Positions 52,074 to 59,865 of a DNA stretch of 64,000 bases are shown piece after piece; the first letter of the stretch is position 1, and each line of letters opens with the position of its first letter. A program made the position numbers and the translations under genes. The notes under the pieces were generated by a model. It had not been told where the DNA came from. It was given only the letters and a program-made list of their open reading frames with translations, and did no database searches. The stretch comes from Thermococcus chitonophagus (GTDB lineage Archaea; Methanobacteriota_B; Thermococci; Thermococcales; Thermococcaceae): positions 972,978 through 1,036,977 of the forward strand of contig NZ_CP015193.1 in assembly GCF_002214605.1 (NCBI RefSeq), written 5' to 3'.

Positions 52074-52813
52074 TCCCCGCTAATTCTGAGGAACTCTTCT
52101 CCCTTCTTTATCATCCATATTCCAACGATAAGGTATACAAGTGTAACTAAGTTTAAGCCCAGGAGGTAGTAGGATAAGCCGGAGAAGTCTCCATGGAGGA
52201 TCTTTCTGCCCACTATTATCGTGTACGTTAGCGGTATCAGATATGCCACTCCTCTAACGATCCTGGGGTAAGCCCTAATGTCGGCGGTAACACCCGAGGC
52301 AACTGCGAGTGCTTCCTGGGTTAAGAAGTTCACTCCTCCTATCCTCCTGAACCTAAGGACTAGACCGGCCCATAGAAGTGAGAAGGCGAACATGTAAAAG
52401 CCGGAAGCTATGTAGAGAGGGAGGAGCCCAAATCCGGCTGAAACTCCAGCTAACTTGAAGATGACCATAGTAACAACCGTGATGTAGGAGCACTCGACAA
52501 CCATCCAGAGACCCTTACCGAGGAGAAAGCTCAGAAGACTTACAGGAGATAGGGCAACACTCACTAGAGTCCCCTCCTCCCTCTCATCCTCAAATGCCTC
52601 CTGAAGGCCAAAGAAGTACTGGTTCAGCCAGTACCACATTATAGAACCCACTAACACGGATTCTCCAAAGCTTGGGGAGAGGAACTTCGCCGTGAGAACC
52701 CAGGGAGCTAAGATGAAGAACGGGGTTAGGGCAAAGTTGAGCCAGACTAACCTATACCTCCTCTGGACCCTCAACTCCTTCTTCGCTATCGTTAATACTT
52801 CCCTAAGGCTCAT
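52058..52813 (-). CDS. ABC-2-type permease (second gene of exporter operon)
   Basis: 251 residues, six helices. EEGTLVSVALSPVSLLSFLLG is the conserved loop before helix 3, and VAYLIPLTYTIIVGRKIL the last conserved segment. It overlaps the ATPase gene by 11 bases and the next permease by 16. Confidence 0.87.
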   Translation of the reverse strand: MSLREVLTIAKKELRVQRRYRLVWLNFALTPFFILAPWVLTAKFLSPSFGESVLVGSIMWYWLNQYFFGLQEAFEDEREEGTLVSVALSPVSLLSFLLGKGLWMVVECSYITVVTMVIFKLAGVSAGFGLLPLYIASGFYMFAFSLLWAGLVLRFRRIGGVNFLTQEALAVASGVTADIRAYPRIVRGVAYLIPLTYTIIVGRKILHGDFSGLSYYLLGLNLVTLVYLIVGIWMIKKGEEFLRISGEWEAW

Positions 52814-53633
52814 TGAGGAGCCTCCTCAAAACGGAGTATAGATCATCCCTTTCGACCCTTATATCCTGGGCGTTCCTCCTTATGAGCTCCCTAAGCTTCT
52901 CGTCGAGCTCCTCCTCTCTGGCTATTACCTCAACTTCCTCTCCATTGATTGTTGCGGTGATTCTTAAGGTATCGAACGAGAACCTTGAAAGCCTGTCATC
53001 GGCTATTATCCTTCCCTCCCTCATGACGATTAGCCTCCCGTTCTCGGGAAGGCCGTGAAGGATGTGACTCACCAACACAATCGTAACTCCCTGGGAGTTG
53101 AGCTCTTGAAGGAAGGAGATAACCTCGGTTACGGCCCTTGGATCGAGGCCATTTAAAACCTCATCGAGAAGGAGAACCTTTGGGTCGTGAATTAAGGCCT
53201 TTGCTAAGAGTAGCTTCTTCCTCATTCCCGTTGAATACTCTTCGACAAGTTTGTCCTTAGCATTCTCAAGACCAAGCCTTTTGAGGAGGTACTCGGCTTT
53301 TTCCCTCCAGTTTTTAACCCCATAGAGGCCCGCAAACACCTCAAGGTTCTCCATCCCCGTGAGCTTCCAGTATAGGCTTCTCTCGTTTGCAAGCACCACA
53401 CCTAGGATTTTTGAAGCCTTCTTCCACTCCCTCATCATGTCGTAGCCGAAGACCCTAACTTCGCCCTTATCCGGGACTAAGAGACCAGAAATGATCTTAA
53501 GGAGAGTGCTCTTACCAGAACCATTTTCCCCGGCAATTACTACGAACTCGCCCTCCCTTATTTTGAGATTTACATCCTTGAGAACATGAGTACCATTGAA
53601 GCTCTTCCAAACTCCTTTCAGCTCAATTGCCAT
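52803..53633 (-). CDS. ABC transporter ATP-binding protein (first gene of exporter operon)
   Basis: 276 residues. Walker A GENGSGKST near 36-44, signature YSTGMRKKL, Walker B VLLLDEVLNGLDP and H-loop VSHIL, followed by a C-terminal extension with NGEEVEVIAREEELDEKLREL typical of DrrA-like ATPases. It leads a three-gene export operon. GTTAAC palindromes lie 54-106 bases upstream. Confidence 0.92.
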   Translation of the reverse strand: MAIELKGVWKSFNGTHVLKDVNLKIREGEFVVIAGENGSGKSTLLKIISGLLVPDKGEVRVFGYDMMREWKKASKILGVVLANERSLYWKLTGMENLEVFAGLYGVKNWREKAEYLLKRLGLENAKDKLVEEYSTGMRKKLLLAKALIHDPKVLLLDEVLNGLDPRAVTEVISFLQELNSQGVTIVLVSHILHGLPENGRLIVMREGRIIADDRLSRFSFDTLRITATINGEEVEVIAREEELDEKLRELIRRNAQDIRVERDDLYSVLRRLLNEP

Positions 53634-53686
53634 GGTTCCGGGTAGATTTGGGAATTTAAAAGGGCTTTCTAAACCAAAGGTTTTCC

Positions 53687-53739
53687 GTTAACATGTTAAC
53701 TTACATCCGCTGTCATGTCTTCGTTGTTAATCAGTTAAC
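53687..53739. promoter_or_regulatory. GTTAAC-type palindromes upstream of the ABC exporter
   Basis: GTTAAC-AT-GTTAAC (53687-53700, perfect) and GTTAAT-CA-GTTAAC (53726-53739, one mismatch) lie in the 202-base gap between the ABC operon and the MNT gene. Half-sites are like those before the AlbA_2 gene. Confidence 0.5.
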
Positions 53740-53835
53740 TACACTCCCCTCAAAACAAGGTTGAGTTGTGTTAATTCAAATTCGAGAATACTTAGAAAGA
53801 ACTACAAACAATAGAACTATAAGAGGACGAGGATC

Positions 53836-54138
53836 ATGGAAAAAATTCTCAGGAATCTGAAAGCGATAATAGTTGAAGAGTTTGAAAGGAGAGGGATTAA
53901 AGTTCGTGAAATTATCCTATTTGGATCTAGGGCCAAGGGAAACTCTAAAGAGAGTTCGGACTGGGATATAATGGTCGTTATAGAAGATAATATCGATAGG
54001 GAAACGTATAATGAGCTCGGGTACAGTGTTTATAGGAGGGTTGATATTCCACTTGATTGGAGAAGTACAAGGACCTCCCAGGATTCATCTATTACTATGC
54101 AGTACGAGATGGTGTTAAGATATGAGGGAAGACGTTAA
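53836..54138 (+). CDS. MNT-type nucleotidyltransferase (antitoxin)
   Basis: 100 residues. IILFGSRAKGNSKESSDWDIMVV holds the GSxxxG and DxD sites of minimal nucleotidyltransferases, split by the usual loop; a later VDIPLDW strand may add the third acid. Unlike the first module, it has no DNA-binding domain. The end overlaps a HEPN gene that is broken, so this antitoxin may have outlived its toxin. Confidence 0.82.
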   Translation: MEKILRNLKAIIVEEFERRGIKVREIILFGSRAKGNSKESSDWDIMVVIEDNIDRETYNELGYSVYRRVDIPLDWRSTRTSQDSSITMQYEMVLRYEGRR

Positions 54139-54384
54139 GGCATGGTTAAAATGAGCTGAGGATGACTTAGAAACTGCGATTGTTATCTTGGAATCACCCA
54201 AACCTGACAGAACTTTTGGCGTACTTATCCAAGAGAGAGTTGATGAGCTTACAAGATATGCAGTCGAATCGAGGTATCCGACACTCTTTGAGCCCACTTG
54301 GAGGAAGCAAAAAGAGCTGTAGAAATTGCAAGATTTGCGCATGACTTCGTTTCCAGAAAATTGCTAAATGACAGGGGTAAGTGA
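54122..54384 (+). pseudogene. HEPN toxin remnant
   Basis: ATG 54122 opens MREDVKAWLK, followed by TGA, then AEDDLETAIVILES in the same frame. The middle is shortened. After a frameshift the tail reads HLEEAKRAVEIARFAHDFV and stops at 54384. This is the outline of a HEPN domain with one stop, one frameshift and a deletion of the central helices that hold the RxxxxH site. Non-functional. Confidence 0.75.
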
Positions 54385-54392
54385 GGAAAGTA

Positions 54393-54782
54393 CTAGAGCA
54401 CAAGCCTCCTTTCCTTGGGAACGTAGTTCTTAACAACGCCATTGATAAGCTTTCCGCCGCCGAGCCAGTAGTTCCTCCACTTTAGGATAACCCATCTGTT
54501 CCCCTCTTCGTCAACCTTTATGTCCTCTCCCCTAAGCCATGTCCTCGCCTTCTCATCGTCGACCTCTATGACATTTTTCGTGGCTTTGGGTCCTATTATG
54601 AATGCTCCCTCAATGGTTAGCCTTATGCCATCAGCCTCTATCTTTCCAAAGTACACTCCTTCGTGACCCTTCTCTGGAAACTCGCACTTCCTGTAAGCGT
54701 ATATTCTCCTTCCCCTAACTTCAAGAACTAAATCATCTGGAGCGTAGCCATACTGCTCTTCGAGCATTTTCTTGATGTCCAT
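54393..54782 (-). CDS. PUA-like RNA-binding domain protein
   Basis: 129 residues from ATG 54782, preceded by GGGGG. The C-terminal half has TWLRGEDIKVDEEG, WVILKWRNYWLGGGK and KNYVPKERRL, a pattern found in the tail domain of NOL1/NOP2/Sun-type RNA methyltransferases and related PUA-like proteins. There is no methyltransferase domain. Likely binds tRNA or rRNA (inference). Follows the acidic gene upstream. Confidence 0.65.
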   Translation of the reverse strand: MDIKKMLEEQYGYAPDDLVLEVRGRRIYAYRKCEFPEKGHEGVYFGKIEADGIRLTIEGAFIIGPKATKNVIEVDDEKARTWLRGEDIKVDEEGNRWVILKWRNYWLGGGKLINGVVKNYVPKERRLVL

Positions 54783-54793
54783 TTTTGTTCCCC

Positions 54794-55297
54794 CTAAATA
54801 TATTTCATAAGCGTGTTCAGAGCCCACTCAAAGGCATCCCTATCATCAACATCTATGACGTGATCCAAGTACTGGAGGGCCCTAAGATTTATCACGAGGT
54901 AAGCTTCTCCCCTCTTGAGGCCAAGGTCGTAGGCGTCGTAGTAAACCCTTTCTTCTCCTAAGGCTTCATTAATCAGGTCAACGAAGTACTTTATGTCCTC
55001 GACGCTGATCTCATCCCACTTGCTCTCGAGCTCATCAAAGAACCTCTCCAAGGTGAATATCTTCTCGACCGGCAGGTTGAGGGTTCCCTTGATGAACTGA
55101 AACTCACCTACCCTGAATATCTTAACGTCATCGTTATCCCTGATTCCAACAGTATCCCAGAGTATCACTCCCTCTATTACGTTTCCACCACCGTACCTCT
55201 GAGAGAGCTCGCTGAACACGTCAAATACAGCTTGCATCTCCTCTATAAACTCTTCCTCATCTTCAAAGCTCACGACCTTGCTCACGCTACCCCTCAT
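54794..55297 (-). CDS. Acidic hypothetical protein, 167 residues
   Basis: No recognised domain. Rich in Asp and Glu. FEDEEEFIEEMQAVFDVFSE is a long acidic helix near the N-terminus, and FIKGTLNLPVEKIF and AYLVINLRALQYLDHVIDVD form a beta-rich part. Soluble. Divergent from truA with a short shared promoter region and 11 bases before the PUA-like gene; a partner role to that protein is possible. Confidence 0.6.
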   Translation of the reverse strand: MRGSVSKVVSFEDEEEFIEEMQAVFDVFSELSQRYGGGNVIEGVILWDTVGIRDNDDVKIFRVGEFQFIKGTLNLPVEKIFTLERFFDELESKWDEISVEDIKYFVDLINEALGEERVYYDAYDLGLKRGEAYLVINLRALQYLDHVIDVDDRDAFEWALNTLMKYI

Positions 55298-55346
55298 CTC
55301 GCAACCTCCCGTGGGATTATTAAAGCAGACACCCTGATTTTTAAAT

Positions 55347-56135
55347 ATGAGGGTCGCCCTTAAAATAGCCTACGATGGAACAAGATTCCACGGCTTTCAA
55401 AGGCAACCCAACGTTAGAACCGTCGAGGGCGAGATTATTAAAGCATTAAATGATGCAGGCATAGAGTTCACGGATTTCAAGAGCGCATCAAGGACTGATA
55501 GGGGCGTAAGTGCATTAGGGAACGTTGTTGCCCTGACAACAGACGATGAGAGGATTCTCAATCCAATGGTTCTAAACGGCAGGCTTGAAGATATTTGGGT
55601 TCTCTCAGCTGTGAAGGTTCCCCAGGATTTCCATCCTAGATTCTGGGCCAAATCGAAGGTGTATAGGTACTACCTTCCATCTTGGGATCTGGACATTGAG
55701 AAGGTTAAGGAGTGCTCTAGGCTTTTCCTAGGAACACACGACTTCTCGGCATTCGCGAGAGTTGATGGAAGGGACACGATTAGGAGTATAGATAGGATTG
55801 AAGTTTGGAAGAGCGGGCCAATTTTAGTTGTTGAGGTTGAGGCGAAGAGCTTTCTTTGGGAGATGGTTAGGAGAATAGTCAAGGCCCTTGAGCTCTGCGG
55901 GTCGGGTAAACTTGTATCCCAGGATATAGAGAGGATGCTTCAGGGAGCGTACGAGAGGAGCAGGAAGGTGCCCCCAGCTCCTCCAGAGGGCTTACTGCTC
56001 GTGGATGTGGAGTACAACGGAATTACTTTCCCACTCGACGAGAGATCCCTGAAAAAGTTTAGAAGGGAAGTCGAGGAGAGGGCGAAGGCTAGGATGATGC
56101 TTTCTTACTTAACCCTAGATATGATAAAAGTTTAA
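55347..56135 (+). CDS. truA: tRNA pseudouridine synthase A
   Basis: 262 residues. The catalytic Asp51 is in SRTDRGVSA, with the N-terminal KIAYDGTRFHGFQRQP and later SFLWEMVRRIV motifs. It converts uridines 38-40 in the anticodon arm of tRNAs. The frame is intact and the length typical of archaeal TruA. Confidence 0.95.
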   Translation: MRVALKIAYDGTRFHGFQRQPNVRTVEGEIIKALNDAGIEFTDFKSASRTDRGVSALGNVVALTTDDERILNPMVLNGRLEDIWVLSAVKVPQDFHPRFWAKSKVYRYYLPSWDLDIEKVKECSRLFLGTHDFSAFARVDGRDTIRSIDRIEVWKSGPILVVEVEAKSFLWEMVRRIVKALELCGSGKLVSQDIERMLQGAYERSRKVPPAPPEGLLLVDVEYNGITFPLDERSLKKFRREVEERAKARMMLSYLTLDMIKV

Positions 56136-56167
56136 AGGGCCTCAACTCAAGCCCGGTGGGTGAAAGC

Positions 56168-56638
56168 ATGAAGGTTGAGGGTTTGGTTTCGAGCCTTAGG
56201 AACGCGGAAACAGTTGAAGAGCTTTTCTCCATCCTTAAAAAGAAGGGTGCTCCAGTTATGGACCTCGAGGGCATGAAGAAGCTTGTTATAATCGAGGGGG
56301 ACTTTGAAGGGAAGCAGTTTTATACCGAAATCAACGGCCTAAAGGCGAACATGGCACTGGGAGATGCTATGCTAAATGCTTCAAGCGTTCCGTTCAAGTG
56401 CAAGAAGCCGTTCACTGGAGGTAACTTGATCTTTGTAGACTACGATAACATCGAGGCGGAAGAATTCGTGCTCGCCTATAAGGCTGAGAACACTGGAGTT
56501 TACTTCCACGTGAAAGGTGGGGAGGCTAGAGAAATAAGCAAAGAGGAGTACGAGGAACTCAAGGACAAGATGCCTGAATTCAAGGTTAAGGGCTACAGTG
56601 AGGAAGAGATGGAAGGGATGGGGGCCTTCTTTGGATAG
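56168..56638 (+). CDS. Hypothetical protein, 156 residues
   Basis: ATG 56168 follows GGTGGGTGA; a GTG upstream is within that site. Mixed alpha/beta: VEELFSILKKKGAPVMDLEG, a beta core with LVIIEGDFEGKQFYTEINGL and LIFVDYDNIEAEEFVLAYKA, and an acidic C-terminus with YSEEEMEGMGAFF. No known domain. It looks like a conserved Thermococcales protein. Confidence 0.6.
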   Translation: MKVEGLVSSLRNAETVEELFSILKKKGAPVMDLEGMKKLVIIEGDFEGKQFYTEINGLKANMALGDAMLNASSVPFKCKKPFTGGNLIFVDYDNIEAEEFVLAYKAENTGVYFHVKGGEAREISKEEYEELKDKMPEFKVKGYSEEEMEGMGAFFG

Positions 56639-56697
56639 CCCTCAGAAGTGGTAGCTCTCATCACTCTTCAGTGCCGGGCTCGCTCCTCATCGGGCCC

Positions 56698-57030
56698 CTA
56701 CCAAACTTTTGTCCCAACGGGAACCTCATCGGGAACTGGGATTAAGAAGACTTTCCCTTCTTCGGTTTCAGCAACTATAAGCATCCCTTGGCTCTCGACT
56801 CCCGAAAATTTCTTTGGTTTTAGGTTCAATACGAATATAAATTTCTTCCCCTTTAGGTCTTCTGGAGAGTACTGGTCAGCTATTCCGGTGACTATCGTTC
56901 TCTCTTCCTTCCCAAAGTCAACAACGAGCTTTATCAGCTTTTTCGTCCTTGGAATTTTCTCGGCTTCTTTCACTAGACCAACCCTCATATCAAACTTCCA
57001 GAACTCTTCAACGTCATACACCGACACCAC
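56698..57030 (-). CDS. tRNA-binding domain protein (MetRS beta/CsaA-like)
   Basis: 110 residues, single EMAP/Trbp111-type OB fold: FDMRVGLVKEAEKIPRTKKL, TIVTGIADQYSPEDLKGKK, FVLNLKPKKFSGVESQGMLI. In Pyrococcus the dimerising tRNA-binding domain of methionyl-tRNA synthetase can be a separate protein, which this probably is; a free-standing tRNA chaperone of the CsaA type is the alternative. Divergent from MptE. Confidence 0.87.
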   Translation of the reverse strand: MVSVYDVEEFWKFDMRVGLVKEAEKIPRTKKLIKLVVDFGKEERTIVTGIADQYSPEDLKGKKFIFVLNLKPKKFSGVESQGMLIVAETEEGKVFLIPVPDEVPVGTKVW

Positions 57031-57081
57031 CTAATCTTCGTTGGATTAACTTATATATCCGGTTTCCCAAACTACATCGAC

Positions 57082-57774
57082 ATGAAGTGGGAAGAGTGGA
57101 AGCCGTTTTACGAGCGAATAGTCAGAGAGATGGGGTACTCGGTAGAGGATGATAGGAAGTCAGCCGAGCTACTAAGGGCAATCCTTATTGAAAACGATAA
57201 TTACATAATTAAAGAAGAGCTTAAAGCTGTAATTATGGAAAAAGTTTACGTGTTCGGTGCCGGCCCTAGTCTCGAAGATGCCCTAAAGAAATACGATTTC
57301 TCAGATGGCACAAAGATTGCAGCGGATGGAGCTACTACCGCCCTTTTAGAGCACCAAATGATCCCGGACATAGTGGTCACAGATCTTGACGGGAGAATTC
57401 AGGATTTAATTAGAGCATCTGGGAGGGCAATTATGGTAGTCCACGCTCACGGTGATAATATGGATAAGCTCCCTCTCGTGACGAACTTCCCCATAGTCCT
57501 GGGGACTTGTCAAACTGAGCCCTTAGATATAATATACAACTTTGGAGGCTTTACGGATGGAGATAGGGCCGCATTTCTGGCAGAAGAACTTGGGGCTAAG
57601 GAGATAATCCTTGTAGGTTTCGACTTCTCAGGCCTAGTTGGAAGGTGGAGCAAGCCTTGGTTGAAGCAACATACAACTGCATGGGAAGAAAAAAGGAAGA
57701 AGCTGGGTTTCGCAGAGGAACTTTTGCAGTGGCTTAAAGACAATGGTAAGGCAAAAATAACCTTTCTTTACTGA
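57082..57774 (+). CDS. mptE: 6-hydroxymethyl-7,8-dihydropterin pyrophosphokinase (MptE-like, DUF115)
   Basis: 230 residues. GAGPSLEDAL at 59-68, ADGATTALLEHQMIPDIVVTD and VHAHGDNMDKLP are signatures of archaeal MptE, which transfers pyrophosphate from ATP to the pterin. It belongs to the tetrahydromethanopterin-type pathway also represented by mptG at 37915. A TATA-like AACTTATATATCC lies 25 bases before the ATG. Confidence 0.92.
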   Translation: MKWEEWKPFYERIVREMGYSVEDDRKSAELLRAILIENDNYIIKEELKAVIMEKVYVFGAGPSLEDALKKYDFSDGTKIAADGATTALLEHQMIPDIVVTDLDGRIQDLIRASGRAIMVVHAHGDNMDKLPLVTNFPIVLGTCQTEPLDIIYNFGGFTDGDRAAFLAEELGAKEIILVGFDFSGLVGRWSKPWLKQHTTAWEEKRKKLGFAEELLQWLKDNGKAKITFLY

Positions 57775-57843
57775 TAAATAGTTCAAATTTCTGTCCAAAA
57801 ATGATTTATATTAGATGACACTTTTAAATGCCGAGGTGATCTG

Positions 57844-59553
57844 ATGAATTCCGCCATTACCATCTTTCTGGCGGGTCTCATCTATGTTGTCTTGTATCAC
57901 ACCTATGGTAAGGCCCTTCAGAACAAGGTAGTAAAGGCAGACCCCAACAGGCCAACGCCTGCTCACAAGCTCTACGATGGCGTTGACTACGTTCCAGCAC
58001 ACCCACTAGTTCTCTACGGCCACCACTTCGCTTCAATAGCTGGTGCAGGGCCAATTGTAGGTCCAGCCGTGGCAATGGCCTGGGGCTGGCTCCCAGGATT
58101 GCTGTGGGTCTGGTTCGGAAACGTCTTCATTGGAGCAGTCCACGACTATCTAGCATTGATGTCATCCGTGCGTTACGATGGTAAGTCAATTCAGTGGATA
58201 GCCGGAAAGCTCATGAGCAAGAGGACCAGCATGGCCTTTGAGCTCTACGTCTGGTTTGCGCTGATCTTAGTTATAGCAGCATTCGCTAACGTTATAGCAG
58301 GAATATTTGTCAAGACCCCTGGTGCTGCAACAGCTTCAATACTGTTCCTGCTGATTGCAGTCATATTGGGATGGTTGCTGTACAAGGTGCAGATAGACTT
58401 CAAGGTGGGAACGATTATAGGGATAGTCTTGCTAGCACTTGCAATTTACATCGGATTCAAGTTCCCAATAGAGGCCAGCAAACAGGTTTGGTACATATTC
58501 CTGGGCCTGTACATAATAGTTGCATCTTCACTGCCAGTTTGGATTCTGTTGCAGCCTAGAGATTACCTCAACGCGTACATTCTGTGGTTTGGTCTTGCAC
58601 TTGGAGGCATAGCGTTCCTCGTGGTTGGCCTTAAGGGTATGGGGACTTTCACAGCTCCTGCATACACTACTTGGAGCGCCCACGTTGTCGGTGGAAAACC
58701 CTCACCATTCTGGCCAACAATCCCACTGGTCATAGCATGTGGTGCACTGAGCGGTTTCCACTCCTTGGTTGGTTCAGGAACGTCATCAAAGCAACTTGAC
58801 AACGAACTTCATGGCCTACTTGTTGGCTATGGTGGAATGTTCACTGAGGGATTCCTATCGACTATCGTTATCTCTTCAATAGCAGTATATGGAATAAAGG
58901 TCTTCCAGGATGCCAATGTTGCAATAAACTTCCAGAACTGGGCCCAAATCTACGCCCCAATGGTAGCAAGTAAAATAGGAAAGGTCACAATATTCGCAAA
59001 GAGCTATGCCTATGGACTGCATGACGCTTTTGGTATTGATGTAAAGGCCGGTGCACTCTTCGCGAGCCTGTGGGTTTCAGCGTTTGCATTAACTACATTA
59101 GATACGGCAACAAGACTTGGAAGGTTTGCATGGCAGGAAATAATTGAGATGGTGAAGGGTCCAGAGATCCTTAAGAACAAGTGGGTTGCATCCTTCATCC
59201 TCGTGTTCCTGGGGATCTACCTGGCATGGATTGGAAAGTGGCTCGTTATATGGCCAGCCTTCAGTGGAATGAACCAGATGCTTGCGAGCATAGCTATGAT
59301 GACAGCTTCTCTGTGGGTGGCAAAGGTTCAGAGGCCCGCAGGAATATGGAAGTGGGCTGTTCTAATTCCGGCGCTGTTCCTATGGGTTACAGTAACCGCA
59401 GCATTGATATGGTTCCTGATCTACGTAGGAAAGGGAAGCATCTGGGTCAGCATAATAACAATTGTTGGTCTTGCACTGAACTTCCTGCTCGTCATTGACT
59501 GGTACCACGCATGGAAGAAGCCCGCAGAAGAGTACCAGGCCGCTACCGCCTGA
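57844..59553 (+). CDS. cstA: CstA-family carbon starvation/peptide or pyruvate transporter
   Basis: 569 residues with about fifteen helices. CstA signatures: DGVDYVPAHPLVLYGHHFAS and IAGAGPIVGPAVA near 38-82, AVHDYLALMSSVR, and SGFHSLVGSGTSSKQLD in the second half. CstA proteins import peptides or pyruvate in bacteria; Pyrococcus lives on peptides. The ATG follows GAGGTGATCTG. 36 bases separate it from the small membrane gene downstream, so a shared operon with the ArsA-like ATPase is likely. Confidence 0.93.
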   Translation: MNSAITIFLAGLIYVVLYHTYGKALQNKVVKADPNRPTPAHKLYDGVDYVPAHPLVLYGHHFASIAGAGPIVGPAVAMAWGWLPGLLWVWFGNVFIGAVHDYLALMSSVRYDGKSIQWIAGKLMSKRTSMAFELYVWFALILVIAAFANVIAGIFVKTPGAATASILFLLIAVILGWLLYKVQIDFKVGTIIGIVLLALAIYIGFKFPIEASKQVWYIFLGLYIIVASSLPVWILLQPRDYLNAYILWFGLALGGIAFLVVGLKGMGTFTAPAYTTWSAHVVGGKPSPFWPTIPLVIACGALSGFHSLVGSGTSSKQLDNELHGLLVGYGGMFTEGFLSTIVISSIAVYGIKVFQDANVAINFQNWAQIYAPMVASKIGKVTIFAKSYAYGLHDAFGIDVKAGALFASLWVSAFALTTLDTATRLGRFAWQEIIEMVKGPEILKNKWVASFILVFLGIYLAWIGKWLVIWPAFSGMNQMLASIAMMTASLWVAKVQRPAGIWKWAVLIPALFLWVTVTAALIWFLIYVGKGSIWVSIITIVGLALNFLLVIDWYHAWKKPAEEYQAATA

Positions 59554-59589
59554 CCTCCTTCTTTTCTTTTACGTTTAGGAGGCATTAAA

Positions 59590-59856
59590 ATGGAGCCCAT
59601 AAAGAACTTTCTGAAGGGTTTCTTTGAGTACTTTAAGCAGAGCTCAACTGAATACATCGAATTTGAGCTGAGAGAGCTCGAAAATGTGTTTGCACTAATT
59701 TTGATGGCCTCTTTCATAGGTATACCTTCTCCACCGACTACCCTCGTCTTGAGACTCATGCCACACATGGTGAAGGAGATAAAGGTAATGCAACAGAGAG
59801 CCATTGATCTCGATGATGTATTCGCGGAAGTCGCTGGGATGTTTGACATAGACTGA
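59590..59856 (+). CDS. Small membrane-associated protein encoded between CstA and ArsA
   Basis: 88 residues. An amphipathic N-terminal half (KNFLKGFFEYFKQSSTEYIE), one hydrophobic stretch (VFALILMASFIGIPSPPTTL) and a C-terminal half that ends acidic (DLDDVFAEVAGMFDID). No known domain. It has a good ribosome site (AGGAGG about 8 bases upstream) and lies 9 bases before the ArsA gene, so it is probably a partner of that ATPase, perhaps its membrane anchor or client. Confidence 0.7.
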   Translation: MEPIKNFLKGFFEYFKQSSTEYIEFELRELENVFALILMASFIGIPSPPTTLVLRLMPHMVKEIKVMQQRAIDLDDVFAEVAGMFDID

Positions 59857-59865
59857 GGTGAGAGC

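Noticed and set aside
56639-56697. Possible terminator hairpin between the 156-residue gene and the tRNA-binding gene
   Set aside because: Only short imperfect pairings (GGGCTCG...CGGGCCC) are present and no clear T-run follows on either strand.
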